Shown: positions 16,307-24,381, numbered from the stretch's first letter. The stretch is 64,000 nt of DNA from Megasphaera elsdenii (GCF_020539865.1 NZ_JAJBQV010000001.1:1-64000); one strand, 5' to 3'. Numbers and translations are program-made. The notes: a model not told the origin generated them from the letters alone.

Positions 16307-18409
16307 ATGGCTCATTTCCATCTCAGTATGAAAGCCCAGCCACGCCGAAAGGACGGCGGGAAACTGTCGGCGAAATCGCATTATGACTATATCGCCCGCC
16401 AGAACCAGTACGCCCATATGAAAGGCCGTCAGGAAGACTTCGTCCTTGCGGAAAGCGGCAACCTCCCAGCCTGGGCCCATGGCAACGCTGGCACCTTCTG
16501 GGACGAAGCCGAAGCCCATCGGAGCCCCAAAGGCACGGCCTACCGGGAAATCGAACTCGGGCTCCAGGAAGAATTGTCGCTGGAAGATAATGTGGCTTTA
16601 CTAAAGGGGTTCATGGAAGAGTTCCACATCGACCGTTATGCTTATACGTTTGCGGTACACAGTAAGGACTCCACACTCGAACAAGGTCACACCAACATCC
16701 ACGCGCACCTGATGTTCTGCGAAAAGATCCAGGAAGTGGACCGGCCGCTCGGCCCGGATAAGTTCTTTCAGCGCTACCGCGAAACGGAAAGCGGGGAAAA
16801 AACCGGAGGCTACAAGAGCAGCCAGGACTACCGGGATAAAAAGATGCTGTGTACCATGCGCAAGCGCTGGGCCGAACGGGTCAATGAAATGTTCAAGGCC
16901 TGCGGCATCGACGCCGAAATCACCGAAAAAAATAACGCCGACCGCTACGACGAACTCGTCGAGCAGGGGCGTTACGAAGAAGCCGAATCAGTGAACCGGA
17001 CGGCGGCTCCCCACCTTGGAAGGGCCTACCGGAATGACGCTATCATGGCAAAACTACGGGACATGGAAGAAGAAGAGATGGCCCGTGACAATCGGGCCCT
17101 CAACGACATCGATCCCGACACATCCCAAGAAGCCGAACAGGCTGAAATGGAAGAAAGAGTGAAAGCCTTTGCGGAAAAATCCAAGCAGGAACAGATGCTG
17201 ATCCTCTTCGTGAATGACCTCCAAATCCGCCGTCTGGCAAGAGTCCTCCAGCAGGAACGACTCAAAGAAAGACGGGCCAAAGAAATCAGTCAAGCCGAAG
17301 GCAAGGAAGTCAGCGATCCTCTCATCATCACCGCCAGCGACCTGGATCTCAAGATGGAAGAAGAAGAGCTCCGCTTGAAGCAGCTCGTCGACGACGCCAA
17401 GGAAACTTACCGCAAGGCCCGCTGCGAAGTCTGGGAAGAAAAACCACTCCAAGACGAAGCCATCACGAGCGTCCTTGGGGAAGATTGGCATAAGGAAAAA
17501 CAGCGTCTCCTGGGACTCCAGGGAACGCTGAAAGCCATCCGGAGACACCTGTACGACCAGCGGACCCCAGAGGAAGAAAAAGCCTTCCTCAGAAGGAACC
17601 GCCGCGTCATGACAGCCTATGATGACTGCCGGAAAAAGATGGCCCAGTGGGATAAACTGCAAGCCGACAAACAAGGCGACATCGATACGATCTATGCGTC
17701 CTTGAAGGCGGCCAACGACGCCCGCCGGAAGACCTCCAACAAGGCCTACGGCGACCTGAAACGGAAGGAAAAACAGCTCCGGGCCTTCCAAAACAAACGG
17801 GTCCTTCTAAAGGCGAATTACGAGCCGGATGACATCCTGTTCGCGGAAAAACTGGCCCGGAAAGTCCAGCCCTATGGTAAGGTCCTCGGCCGTCAGCCGC
17901 TCAAGGATCTGATGCATGGTCCCTACCAGGGAAAGGAATATTACCTGACCGGCGAAATCCATTTCAATCCCGAAAAGCGGGAATGGAAAGGCCTTGCCAT
18001 CCGCGTCGGCGACGACATGGATCGAGGCAAAGCCCCGGTGTATCAAGTCCTCCTTCGTGAGGAAGGACCGGAGCAGGACATCGCCATCGTCGAAGCCAAA
18101 CCGACGAAGGAAAAGATCGCCATGTATAAGGAACTCCACACGGACCGGCCGCGTTGCCAAAATGGGAAATTCCAGAAAGCCGTAGGGCATACTAAGGGAC
18201 CGGAAAAGCCCTTCAAGGGCGCCTCCCCGACACCACCGCGGCCCATCGCCAAGGCGGCCGTCCAGAAGCTGAATGCCCTCATGGACGAAGCGACAAAGAG
18301 CGAAACCGGACGCGTAAACATCCATTGGCAGGACGACGAACGCCGTTATACCAAGAAGACAGAAATGGAACGGACGGAAGAAGAACTCTACCAGGGCTGG
18401 TCCATGTAA
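16307..18409 (+). CDS. mobL: MOBQ relaxase, MobA/MobL family
   Basis: 700 residues. The first 200 residues form the MobA/MobL nuclease domain: N-terminal FHLSMKAQPRRKDGG with KSHYDYIAR (a catalytic Tyr candidate at about 26-28) and the metal-binding triad GHTNIHAH (His128, His132, His134). The remainder is highly charged and largely helical (about 250-500), ending in a separate C-terminal part with DMDRGKAPVYQVLL. It would nick oriT, stay bound to the 5' end and pilot the strand through the coupling protein. SD AGGAGG precedes ATG 16307. It is divergent from the T4SS operon; no primase motif was recognised in the tail. Confidence 0.9.
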   Translation: MAHFHLSMKAQPRRKDGGKLSAKSHYDYIARQNQYAHMKGRQEDFVLAESGNLPAWAHGNAGTFWDEAEAHRSPKGTAYREIELGLQEELSLEDNVALLKGFMEEFHIDRYAYTFAVHSKDSTLEQGHTNIHAHLMFCEKIQEVDRPLGPDKFFQRYRETESGEKTGGYKSSQDYRDKKMLCTMRKRWAERVNEMFKACGIDAEITEKNNADRYDELVEQGRYEEAESVNRTAAPHLGRAYRNDAIMAKLRDMEEEEMARDNRALNDIDPDTSQEAEQAEMEERVKAFAEKSKQEQMLILFVNDLQIRRLARVLQQERLKERRAKEISQAEGKEVSDPLIITASDLDLKMEEEELRLKQLVDDAKETYRKARCEVWEEKPLQDEAITSVLGEDWHKEKQRLLGLQGTLKAIRRHLYDQRTPEEEKAFLRRNRRVMTAYDDCRKKMAQWDKLQADKQGDIDTIYASLKAANDARRKTSNKAYGDLKRKEKQLRAFQNKRVLLKANYEPDDILFAEKLARKVQPYGKVLGRQPLKDLMHGPYQGKEYYLTGEIHFNPEKREWKGLAIRVGDDMDRGKAPVYQVLLREEGPEQDIAIVEAKPTKEKIAMYKELHTDRPRCQNGKFQKAVGHTKGPEKPFKGASPTPPRPIAKAAVQKLNALMDEATKSETGRVNIHWQDDERRYTKKTEMERTEEELYQGWSM

Positions 18410-18663
18410 TCAAAGAAAAGAAACGCCCCGTCAAAGGATAGGGTAACAACATAATCGGGTTCGTTTGCTTCTCCCTAAGCTGAGAAGGGCCGGCGTCGAA
18501 ATCACCGGTACCGCTCGGCAAAAGCCTGGCAAAAAATAAGTCCAGCAGCTCACCTCACGGGGCGCGAAGCCTCGCGGTGTACGCCTCCGGAACGGGCTTC
18601 CAAAAGAGGTTCGCGAAAAAGGCAGCACGAGGTCAGACAGGGCGGGGAAAGTATCCCAGGCCC
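18410..18663. other. Non-coding stretch before the CRISPR array
   Basis: No credible gene. It includes GC-rich short inverted repeats (for example around 18560-18585) and no clear -10/-35 pair. It may act as the array leader. The 120 bases after the array (18899-19020) hold an SD-like AGGAGG at 18984 without a well-placed start codon. Confidence 0.4.
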
Positions 18664-18898
18664 CTCGCAATCCGTATACAGGGGCGAGTTGAAATTCGAA
18701 TAATCCGGAAATACTTCGTCCCTTTATTCAGGCCTCGCAATCCGTATACAGGGGCGAGTTGAAATACGGTTGGAAAGGTGTCAGCAACTGGCAAACCAAA
18801 CTCGCAATCCGTATACAGGGGCGAGTTAAAATGACTGCCGAAGGAAATTACTCGCAATCCGTATAGCTCGTAATCTGTGTGCAGGTACGAGTTGGAAC
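18664..18898 (+). CRISPR. Small cas-less CRISPR array with a decayed distal end
   Basis: Three 32-bp repeats lie at 18664-18695, 18734-18765 and 18801-18832; the first two are identical and the third differs by one base. A truncated repeat (first 15 bases) is at 18851-18865 and a diverged full-length one at 18867-18898. Each begins CTCGC, ends GCGAGTTGAAAT and can form a CTCGC/GCGAG stem. Intervening unique sequences are 38, 35 and 18 bases. The diverged last repeat keeps its stem through paired changes (CTCGTA/TACGAG). Decay at the right end puts the leader on the left (18410-18663). The GTTGAAAT end and 32-bp length resemble type I (I-C-like) repeats. No cas genes are in the window. Confidence 0.75.
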
Positions 18899-19020
18899 AA
18901 ACGATATGAAAAAAAGCGGCCGGCGAAACCAGCCGTCATCAACACACAAAATCTGTGTACGAAGATAAAAGATATTCTCCGGAAAGGAGGGAAGGGGAAC
19001 CCCACGGGTCGCCCCGCATT

Positions 19021-19677
19021 ATGCAACCGAAACGAAATCCGGGCATCCTGGCCCGGCTATGGGATGAAGGCATGATCAGTGCCGCAGACATCTGGAAAGG
19101 GCCGCGCAGTACGATTCCCTACCAGGTAAGAATATCCCATTTCTTGCGAAAGATCTGCCGGATCCGTTCGTCTTCTGGCGACATCGCCCAGCTTCTCTTT
19201 ATCGACGGTGTCATCTCGGGCTCGCCGCAGGTCCCGGAACTCTTACAGGTAAAAGAAAAGAAGATCCATACCCTGCACACGATAGAAATAAAGACGGCCT
19301 GCATCGAAACACTGTACCGGACCATCCAGGACGTCTACGAAACCAGCGGGCAGGTCGGAGCTTTACGGGTCTACTTCTGCCGGATCCCAAAGAAAGGGGA
19401 AACCGGCGACAAAGCGCCGGTCATCTGGACCGGGGGCATCCTAACGGATAGCGACATCGACGATCTGCTGAACATCGGCAGTATCCTCTATCACTACGCC
19501 ACCGACGTCATCCTGGCCGAGACCCGGAAACAGCAGGGCCGCACCTGGATCGACGTAGAAACAAAGCCCCTTTCTATCGTCTTCCATCCGCGCGAAGAGA
19601 GCGGAGACGGGACGGAAATCCCGCACCTCCATCTGATTTTCGCCTTCTGGCAGAAAGAGGAAGCCCATGCTAAGTAA
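19021..19677 (+). CDS. Unknown protein of the conjugative element
   Basis: 218 residues, not recognised. The N-terminus (PGILARLWDEGMISAADIWKG) is followed by a middle region with IHTLHTIEIKTACIETLYR and a C-terminus ending in HLIFAFWQK. No membrane segment or metal motif. The start is uncertain: ATG 19021 has no good SD, and an in-frame GTG at 18955 has none either; an AGGAGG at 18984 is too far from 19021. The stop overlaps the next small gene by 11 bases. It opens the plus-strand accessory run after the CRISPR array. Confidence 0.6.
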   Translation: MQPKRNPGILARLWDEGMISAADIWKGPRSTIPYQVRISHFLRKICRIRSSSGDIAQLLFIDGVISGSPQVPELLQVKEKKIHTLHTIEIKTACIETLYRTIQDVYETSGQVGALRVYFCRIPKKGETGDKAPVIWTGGILTDSDIDDLLNIGSILYHYATDVILAETRKQQGRTWIDVETKPLSIVFHPREESGDGTEIPHLHLIFAFWQKEEAHAK

Positions 19678-19783
19678 AGAACAAAAAGAAACGCTGGAAG
19701 ATACGGCGAAACGGCTCTTCCTAGGAACCTGCCTCGTCATCTGGGCCGCCCTGATTGCTATCATCGCCAGCCGACTCACCTAG
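19667..19783 (+). CDS. Small single-span membrane protein
   Basis: 38 residues: a charged N-terminus (MLSKEQKETLEDTAKRLF) and one membrane helix (LGTCLVIWAALIAIIA) with a short polar tail. SD AGAGGAAG lies upstream, and the gene overlaps the preceding stop by 11 bases and precedes the XRE gene by 9, so it is part of the same operon. Function unknown. Confidence 0.6.
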   Translation: MLSKEQKETLEDTAKRLFLGTCLVIWAALIAIIASRLT

Positions 19784-19792
19784 GAGGGAACC

Positions 19793-20353
19793 ATGCAGGA
19801 AGATACCTTATATACGACGCTCGGGGAACGGATCCACCGCCTGCGGGTCCGCTACGGGCTGACGCAGATCCAATTCTGCCATCTCCTGGACCTCCACCAG
19901 GCCAATGTGTCCGCCTGGGAAACCGGGAAGGGCAGTCCGTCCGTCGAAAAGCTCATGAATTTAGGGCTGACGTTCTCCGTCTCCTTGGACTGGCTGACCG
20001 GCGTATCGCCCATCCCCTATACCGAATTCGTCGTGACCGCTGCCGAGCGCCGGATCATCCAGCAGCTCCAGGACCTGGAAGACGATCCGGGCTACGTCTT
20101 TTACGATGAAGCCGCCCAGGATCTCTACGAGCGCTTCAAGCAGTCGTCTTTCTTTCAGTCTTACCAGGACCTGCCCTGCCGACAGGCCCGGCTCAAGCAA
20201 AGCGAACGGGCCCATCTGGTCGTGTTGCTCCATCTTTTCCGGGCCAATGTCGCCCATTCCGTCGGCATGCCCTATTCACAGCTCCAGCTCGTCCGCCATC
20301 TGCGCCGGGTCGATCGGACCATCGAGCAGTTGATGATACGCTGGGACAGTTAG
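19793..20353 (+). CDS. XRE-family helix-turn-helix regulator
   Basis: 186 residues. Residues 9-65 form an HTH_3/XRE domain: LGERIHRLRVRYGLTQIQFC, then LLDLHQANVSAWETGKGSPS with the recognition helix. The remaining 120 residues have no recognised domain (LQDLEDDPGYVFYDEAAQDL). SD TAGGAGG is nine bases before ATG. Probably a transcription regulator of the element, possibly acting on the nearby promoters or palindromes. Confidence 0.85.
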   Translation: MQEDTLYTTLGERIHRLRVRYGLTQIQFCHLLDLHQANVSAWETGKGSPSVEKLMNLGLTFSVSLDWLTGVSPIPYTEFVVTAAERRIIQQLQDLEDDPGYVFYDEAAQDLYERFKQSSFFQSYQDLPCRQARLKQSERAHLVVLLHLFRANVAHSVGMPYSQLQLVRHLRRVDRTIEQLMIRWDS

Positions 20354-20362
20354 GAGGCATCT

Positions 20363-20749
20363 ATGAAAGTATTCTATCTATCCCATCCCTTCACGGGGAA
20401 CGAAGAAAAGAACCGGATGGAAACGACGAAACTCGTGTAGCTCCTGGGAAGCATGTTCCCGCAGTACGTCTTCTTGAGCCCCATCGACGCCATGAAGCCG
20501 CTGGAACACCTCCTGGACTACGATACCATCCTAAGTCAGACGTTAGAGCTCCTAAAACGGAGCGACGGCCTCATCCTTACCGGCCGCTGGCAGGAAAGCC
20601 ATGGCTGCCAGGCCATCATCACCTGGAAGGACGTACAGCGTAGCGGAGCCCCGGCGGTATACCGTAGCGGGGCCTGGTACTGCCCGGCCTGCGCCTACGA
20701 CCTAGAGAAAAACGGAAAGCAGAAGGACACGAAAGGAGAGGTACGATGA
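20363..20749 (+). pseudogene. DUF4406-like protein interrupted by an in-frame TAG
   Basis: From ATG 20363 (SD AGGAGG) the frame reads MKVFYLSHPFTGNEEKNR and then meets TAG at 20438-20440; the same frame continues open as MFPQYVFLSPIDAMKPLEHL and LLKRSDGLILTGRW to 20749. Together this is the DUF4406 pattern (nucleoside deoxyribosyltransferase-like fold), with an extra C-terminal CPAC. Downstream reading frame and codon use look intact, so the stop is recent, a sequencing error, or read through. The final TGA overlaps the next start (ATGA). Confidence 0.7.
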
Positions 20750-21315
20750 CGGAACAGGAAATGCAGATGTGGATCGCAAGCTCCCTTGGCATGAACGTGA
20801 ATGCCATCCCGAACGTCCTCCTGGACGCCGGGGACGGGCGCGGCTGGTACGAAGCCGACCTCGTGTATTTCAGGGGCAACGGCTATCTCTTCGAAGTCGA
20901 GATAAAGACAAGCTTCAACGACTTCAAGAAGGACTTCGAGAAAGAAAAATACCATACGTCGCGCCAGATACGGGGCTTCTACTACGCCTTCCCGCATACC
21001 CTGTGGGACGAACGGCAGCAATCCATTATCGAGCTGTTAGGAGAGAAGAACCCCAAAGCCGGCATCATGATCGTCTCCGGCCGGGATGCGACGGGCCTTC
21101 CTTTCGTCTTCCAGCGGGCCAAGCTCCGCAAGGACGCCCTGCCCCTCAACCGGGAGCAGCAGCTGGCCTTCTTCCGCCTGGGATGCCGGAAATGGTGGAA
21201 ACGGGAATATGAAGCCCGCCAGCAGAGCTGGTGGGACGAACAGAGGAAATTCTACGAGAACCTCAGCCGGCACTTAGACGAAGAAATTGAAGGTAAAGGA
21301 GGCGATACGCTATGA
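20746..21315 (+). CDS. MmcB-like PD-(D/E)XK nuclease-family protein
   Basis: 189 residues. WYEADLVYFRGNGYLFEVEIKTSFNDFKKD fits the PD-(D/E)XK core (Asp, then Glu-x-Lys) as seen in MmcB-type proteins, where EIK is followed by S-x-x-DF. The region after it (TSRQIRGFYYAFP) matches the helix and strand that follow in this family. Nuclease activity is inferred only. SD AAGGAGAGG is five bases before ATG. A second member lies at 28082. Confidence 0.6.
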   Translation: MTEQEMQMWIASSLGMNVNAIPNVLLDAGDGRGWYEADLVYFRGNGYLFEVEIKTSFNDFKKDFEKEKYHTSRQIRGFYYAFPHTLWDERQQSIIELLGEKNPKAGIMIVSGRDATGLPFVFQRAKLRKDALPLNREQQLAFFRLGCRKWWKREYEARQQSWWDEQRKFYENLSRHLDEEIEGKGGDTL

Positions 21316-21653
21316 GAAGCATCGGCATCTTCTGCCGGACCCTTATCATGCTGGCGGAGACCCTGTTCTTGGGCCTCGTCTGCTGGGTCTCTTCGATGAT
21401 GCTGTCCGTCACGGAATTCATGGGGCCCTTGTTCGACCCGTCCGCCTGGTACCGGCTGGCCGCCTTGGAGCTTGTAACCGGCGGCCTGTTCTTCTACCGG
21501 CTCTTTAAATTAGGCCGGTACCTCGTCTATCACCTGACAGGCTTCTTCCCGGCCGTCCGGAAGAAGTGGTTCGAGGGAAAAGAGTACAGACTCCCGAAAG
21601 GCTACCTGTACAGCCTCCTCGTAGGCCTCATCCATGCCATCCGTAACATCTAA
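21312..21653 (+). CDS. Unknown small membrane protein
   Basis: 113 residues with two strong hydrophobic segments (about 8-33, LIMLAETLFLGLVCWVSSMM, and 47-64) and a weaker third near the C-terminus. No family recognised. Too short to be VirB6. Overlaps the preceding stop by four bases, so it is in the same operon. Confidence 0.55.
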   Translation: MRSIGIFCRTLIMLAETLFLGLVCWVSSMMLSVTEFMGPLFDPSAWYRLAALELVTGGLFFYRLFKLGRYLVYHLTGFFPAVRKKWFEGKEYRLPKGYLYSLLVGLIHAIRNI

Positions 21654-21662
21654 GGAGAAATT

Positions 21663-21845
21663 ATGATAAAGATCGTAAAGCCAGATAAGGAAAAGAACTG
21701 TGATAACTGTAAAAGCCAGGACGACGTCAAGCTCATCATCTTCGGTGATACCGGTGCTGAAAACGCCTCGCTGGCACTCTGTAAGGGCTGCCGGAACCAC
21801 TTATGTGACGTGCTCCTGGCCGAGACCTTCGAACTCGATACATAG
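21663..21845 (+). CDS. Small zinc-ribbon-like protein
   Basis: 60 residues with two CxxC pairs, CDNC (residues 13-16) and CKGC (about 40-43), spaced as in a zinc ribbon, plus a third Cys at the end of the second. SD AAGGAGAAATT precedes the ATG. Likely a small metal-binding protein of the element; role unknown. Confidence 0.6.
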   Translation: MIKIVKPDKEKNCDNCKSQDDVKLIIFGDTGAENASLALCKGCRNHLCDVLLAETFELDT

Positions 21846-21874
21846 CGCTTATTCCGCGAAAGGAGGTGATAGCT

Positions 21875-22252
21875 ATGGAAGATACGATGAAAGACGAAAA
21901 GATGGTCAAATTCGAAACCATTGCCCAGAAACGCGTCCAGAACGCGCTCCACGCCATCGAACTGATCGGCAACCTGGCAAACCCGTCCACGTATCACTAT
22001 ACGCCGGAACATACCCAGCAGATCTTCGACGCCCTGGAACAGGCCGTCGCTTTAGAAAAGAAGAAATTCGAACCGAAACCACAGGCCAAGAGTTTCTGCT
22101 TCTCGAATATCAAAGCGCCAGCCCCGGACACCTACGACGACGAAGAAGATACTGACGACGAAGCAGAAGAAGCCGAAGAAACTTCCGAAGAAACAGCCGG
22201 AGACGCTCCGTTCCCGGACACGGCCGATACGCCGGCCACCCCGGCTTTCTAA
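21875..22252 (+). CDS. Conserved element protein with acidic tail
   Basis: 125 residues. The N-terminal half (KFETIAQKRVQNALHAIELI, GNLANPSTYHYTPEHTQQIF) resembles small proteins common on Firmicute conjugative elements whose function is unknown to me; the C-terminal 40 residues are very acidic (DDEEDTDDEAEEAEE). ATG 21875 has AGGAGGTGAT at good spacing; an upstream in-frame GTG lies inside that SD. Last gene of the 19021-22252 run; a terminator follows. Confidence 0.65.
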   Translation: MEDTMKDEKMVKFETIAQKRVQNALHAIELIGNLANPSTYHYTPEHTQQIFDALEQAVALEKKKFEPKPQAKSFCFSNIKAPAPDTYDDEEDTDDEAEEAEETSEETAGDAPFPDTADTPATPAF

Positions 22253-22303
22253 CGAGCCGCTGGATATCCAGACATCACTCTAAAACATTTAGGCAGCTAA
22301 CCC

Positions 22304-22340
22304 AAAAATCCTCCCGCCATATAATGACAGGAGGATTTTT
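22304..22340. terminator. Bidirectional intrinsic terminator
   Basis: Perfect 11-bp stem AAAAATCCTCC (22304-22314) with GGAGGATTTTT (22330-22340), A run on one side and T run on the other. It separates the plus-strand run ending at 22252 from the convergent minus gene ending at 22355. Confidence 0.85.
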
Positions 22341-22354
22341 CGGATAAAAAGCGG

Positions 22355-22951
22355 TTAACGGTAATTCGGGTTATACGTGTTATAGCCGGAACCGCCAGCC
22401 CCACAGCCGCCGGAACTTTCAGGTGCCGGCCGATGGGCCTGCGCCGCGGGGCTCGTAGTGGACGTCGTAGACGCCGAAAAGGCATTCTGACTGTGTACTT
22501 CTCCCGAAGGAGCCGCACCCTGAACGCTATGGGACGAATCCGGAACCGGATGGGAGAGTGTCCGGGATACCGGCGCATCGGCGGTAATATTGACGAAATT
22601 CAGGGCCGTACCATCCTTGTCGTATTTTTCAGAGTGGAAGTTACGGATCCGGAAACCGCATTTGCCCTGATTGATGGCCTGGATGGCTTCTTCCCGGCTC
22701 AGTAAATTTTCGACGGCCTGGACCATGCGGGCCGGCAGGGAGACCCACAGGGCACTATATTCGTTATCGAACTCGATACCGGCTACGGGATGGGGACCGT
22801 ATTTAGCCTTAGGATTGATGTAAATCTGGCGCAGGCGGTACAAATGGTTTTCATCGAGATCCATGAGCTGGACGAAGGGCGTCCCTTTCGGGATATCGTA
22901 CTCGAAGGGATTGGCGAAATTCTGGTTGTAGATAGTGAAATCGAATGACAT
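22355..22951 (-). CDS. Unknown protein, possibly ssDNA-binding-like
   Basis: 198 residues. The first 120 look folded (FTIYNQNFANPFEYDIPKG, IYINPKAKYGPHPVAGIEFD, LLSREEAIQAINQGKCGFRI) and the last 70 are a disordered Ser/Ala/Pro/Gly tail ending in GYNTYNPNYR. The layout of a beta-rich head with a flexible Gly-rich tail recalls single-strand-binding proteins but no defining motif was seen. ATG 22951 has AAGAGGT upstream. It stands alone, convergent to its neighbours, under its own operator-bearing promoter. Confidence 0.6.
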   Translation of the reverse strand: MSFDFTIYNQNFANPFEYDIPKGTPFVQLMDLDENHLYRLRQIYINPKAKYGPHPVAGIEFDNEYSALWVSLPARMVQAVENLLSREEAIQAINQGKCGFRIRNFHSEKYDKDGTALNFVNITADAPVSRTLSHPVPDSSHSVQGAAPSGEVHSQNAFSASTTSTTSPAAQAHRPAPESSGGCGAGGSGYNTYNPNYR

Positions 22952-22988
22952 GAAAGAAAGACCTCTTTTTGATTCCAAAAAAGAACAA

Positions 22989-23027
22989 TTTATGCTATTA
23001 TTATAGCATATTTGATTCACGATACAA
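22989..23027 (-). promoter_or_regulatory. Promoter with palindromic operator for the gene at 22355-22951
   Basis: On the minus strand TTGTAT, a 16-base spacer, then an extended -10 TGCTATAAT. The -10 lies inside the palindrome TATGCTAT-N4-ATAGCATA (22989-23008). The -35 hexamer and the TATGCTAT half site recur in the T4SS promoter at 15957-15985. Confidence 0.6.
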
Positions 23028-23144
23028 AGAAAAATACCTTGACAGCGATAGGCAAAAGAGGGATAATAGGAACCGAGGAAAAGAGGCAAAGTGCTCGTTG
23101 CTTACTTTTTTTGATGTCAACTAGAAAACAAAGACTCCCTATGG

Positions 23145-23178
23145 AAAAACACCGGAACCAGCCATTCCGGTGTTTTTT
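23145..23178. terminator. Intrinsic terminator
   Basis: AAAAACACCGGAA (23145-23157) pairs with TTCCGGTGTTTTT (23165-23177), with flanking A and T runs. No gene ends immediately before it on the plus strand; a short transcript may. Confidence 0.8.
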
Positions 23179-23264
23179 CATACTTGCATTTTTCGCCAAA
23201 AGGTGTACCATAAGAGAGGGAAGACATCAAGTATTCCTTTCAAAATCAAATCACATTCACAGCA

Positions 23265-23306
23265 AAAAAGGATATCCGCAAAGGCCGAAACGGATATCCT
23301 TTTTTG
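23265..23306. terminator. Intrinsic terminator
   Basis: 15-bp perfect stem AAAAAAGGATATCCG (23265-23279) with CGGATATCCTTTTTT (23292-23306). The second of three terminators in a 500-base stretch without genes. Confidence 0.85.
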
Positions 23307-23430
23307 CGATATAAAATAATACCCAAGATTCCCGCTGCGTACCTCGAATGACCCAAGGAAAACATCAGAAAAATGACGGATATAAGCGAGATGCGTCAAA
23401 GGGAAACATACTGAAAAATGCGATTTTGAA

Positions 23431-23459
23431 TTGACAAAAGCGGTAAAAAATGCGATAAT
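23431..23459 (+). promoter_or_regulatory. Strong promoter of a candidate small RNA
   Basis: TTGACA (23431-23436), 17-base spacer, GATAAT (23454-23459). An AAAAATGCGAT direct repeat occurs at about 23414 and 23447 (inside the spacer) and may be an operator. Confidence 0.6.
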
Positions 23460-23465
23460 GATAGC

Positions 23466-23636
23466 GAGCCATAAAGCTCTGCACAGCTCCTTTGTAGCAA
23501 TATAGACCAAATAGCTCATTTGATTTTCTAATCGTTATTTCTCAGTCACTATTTTTTCATCATCGTTAAGGCATATCATTGTTGAATGAAGTCTCCCCAA
23601 AAAAACCAGGCTCACAAATTAGGCCTGGCTTTTTTT
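23466..23636 (+). ncRNA. Candidate small RNA, about 170 nt
   Basis: The interval runs from just after the TTGACA/GATAAT promoter to an intrinsic terminator (CCAGGC/GCCTGG stem, T7 tail, 23599-23636). It has no reading frame with an SD longer than 20 codons. No known RNA family was recognised. It may be an antisense or trans-acting regulator of the element. Confidence 0.4.
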
Positions 23637-23659
23637 GTACCTGCCAGTGCCTAGAAACT

Positions 23660-23998
23660 TACAAGTTTTCGGACGGTCAGAAAGAGCACCAAAAACTGCC
23701 CTGTCAAGGTGTCCGAAAACTCATCCGAAAACGATAAGCCGAAAAAGGGCCAAAATCGGAAAAATCGAAAGGAGAAAAGAACAAAAAAGCAGAAAAGCGA
23801 AAGAACAAAAGGATAAAAAGAAAAATGAATATAGCGTACGACCGTTGTGGAAAAGAGGCAGAAGAGGGTGGCATAGGTCTAAAAGAAAAAATCGAATTAA
23901 GGAACGGTTGTTCGTCACCCCGCCAACGCCGTAAGAAAGGAGAGAAGTGGCGTTCCCCTCTGCTTTGTAGAAAACAGAGTCCCCACGCCACGATTTAG
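23660..23998. other. Gap with CCGAAAAC repeats
   Basis: GTTTTCGGAC (23665-23674) is inverted at 23711-23720 (GTCCGAAAAC); further direct CCGAAAA(C) copies are at 23725-23732 and 23739-23745. They may be binding sites, for instance for the resolvase encoded at 24382. The following 200 bases are A-rich on the plus strand and hold a 57-codon frame from 23825 without a convincing SD, which I do not call. Confidence 0.4.
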
Positions 23999-24370
23999 AT
24001 GGAATCACATAATACCCGTAAAGCCTTATGGCTGACACTGAAAAGCGTATATAAAGGAAGAGCCTTCGCCGGGCAGAAGATCCCGGATATCTTCATTCTC
24101 GCCGTCATCGATGCCTGGGTCTGGGGATGCTTCGGCGTGACCCTGGCCTGGGTCATTGTCGACGCCCAGGGCCGGCAGACGTTCTGCTCCTTCGAGACCA
24201 TAGAAGTCGTCATGTCGGCCAGCCTGTCCGCCCTCTGCCTGTTTTTCGCCGGCCATCGGAGCGAGCAGGCCCGGCTGCTCCGCCATCACGGCGGGGTGTT
24301 CCCCATGCTGGGCGCCACGGCCGGCATCCTGTCCTATATCGCCATGCAGTTTATGAATCTGTGCCACTAA
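23999..24370 (+). CDS. Unknown membrane protein before the resolvase gene
   Basis: 123 residues with three hydrophobic segments (IFILAVIDAWVWGCFGVTLAW, VVMSASLSALCLFFAG and MLGATAGILSYIAMQFM). No family recognised. ATG 23999 lacks an SD, so the start is uncertain. It ends 11 bases before the resolvase ATG, so the two are probably co-transcribed. Confidence 0.55.
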   Translation: MESHNTRKALWLTLKSVYKGRAFAGQKIPDIFILAVIDAWVWGCFGVTLAWVIVDAQGRQTFCSFETIEVVMSASLSALCLFFAGHRSEQARLLRHHGGVFPMLGATAGILSYIAMQFMNLCH

Positions 24371-24381
24371 GGAGGAAGGCC

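Noticed and set aside
18560..18660. Possible extra, older CRISPR repeat before the array
   Set aside because: The GC-rich words there do not match the repeat beyond a few bases.
23178..23519. Minus-strand frame starting MSYLVYIATKEL with a hydrophobic segment, considered as a type I toxin
   Set aside because: No SD, the frame is far longer than such toxins and it crosses a strong bidirectional terminator.
23825..23998. 57-codon plus-strand frame with Cys and basic residues
   Set aside because: No convincing SD, low-complexity upstream DNA and no recognisable pattern.
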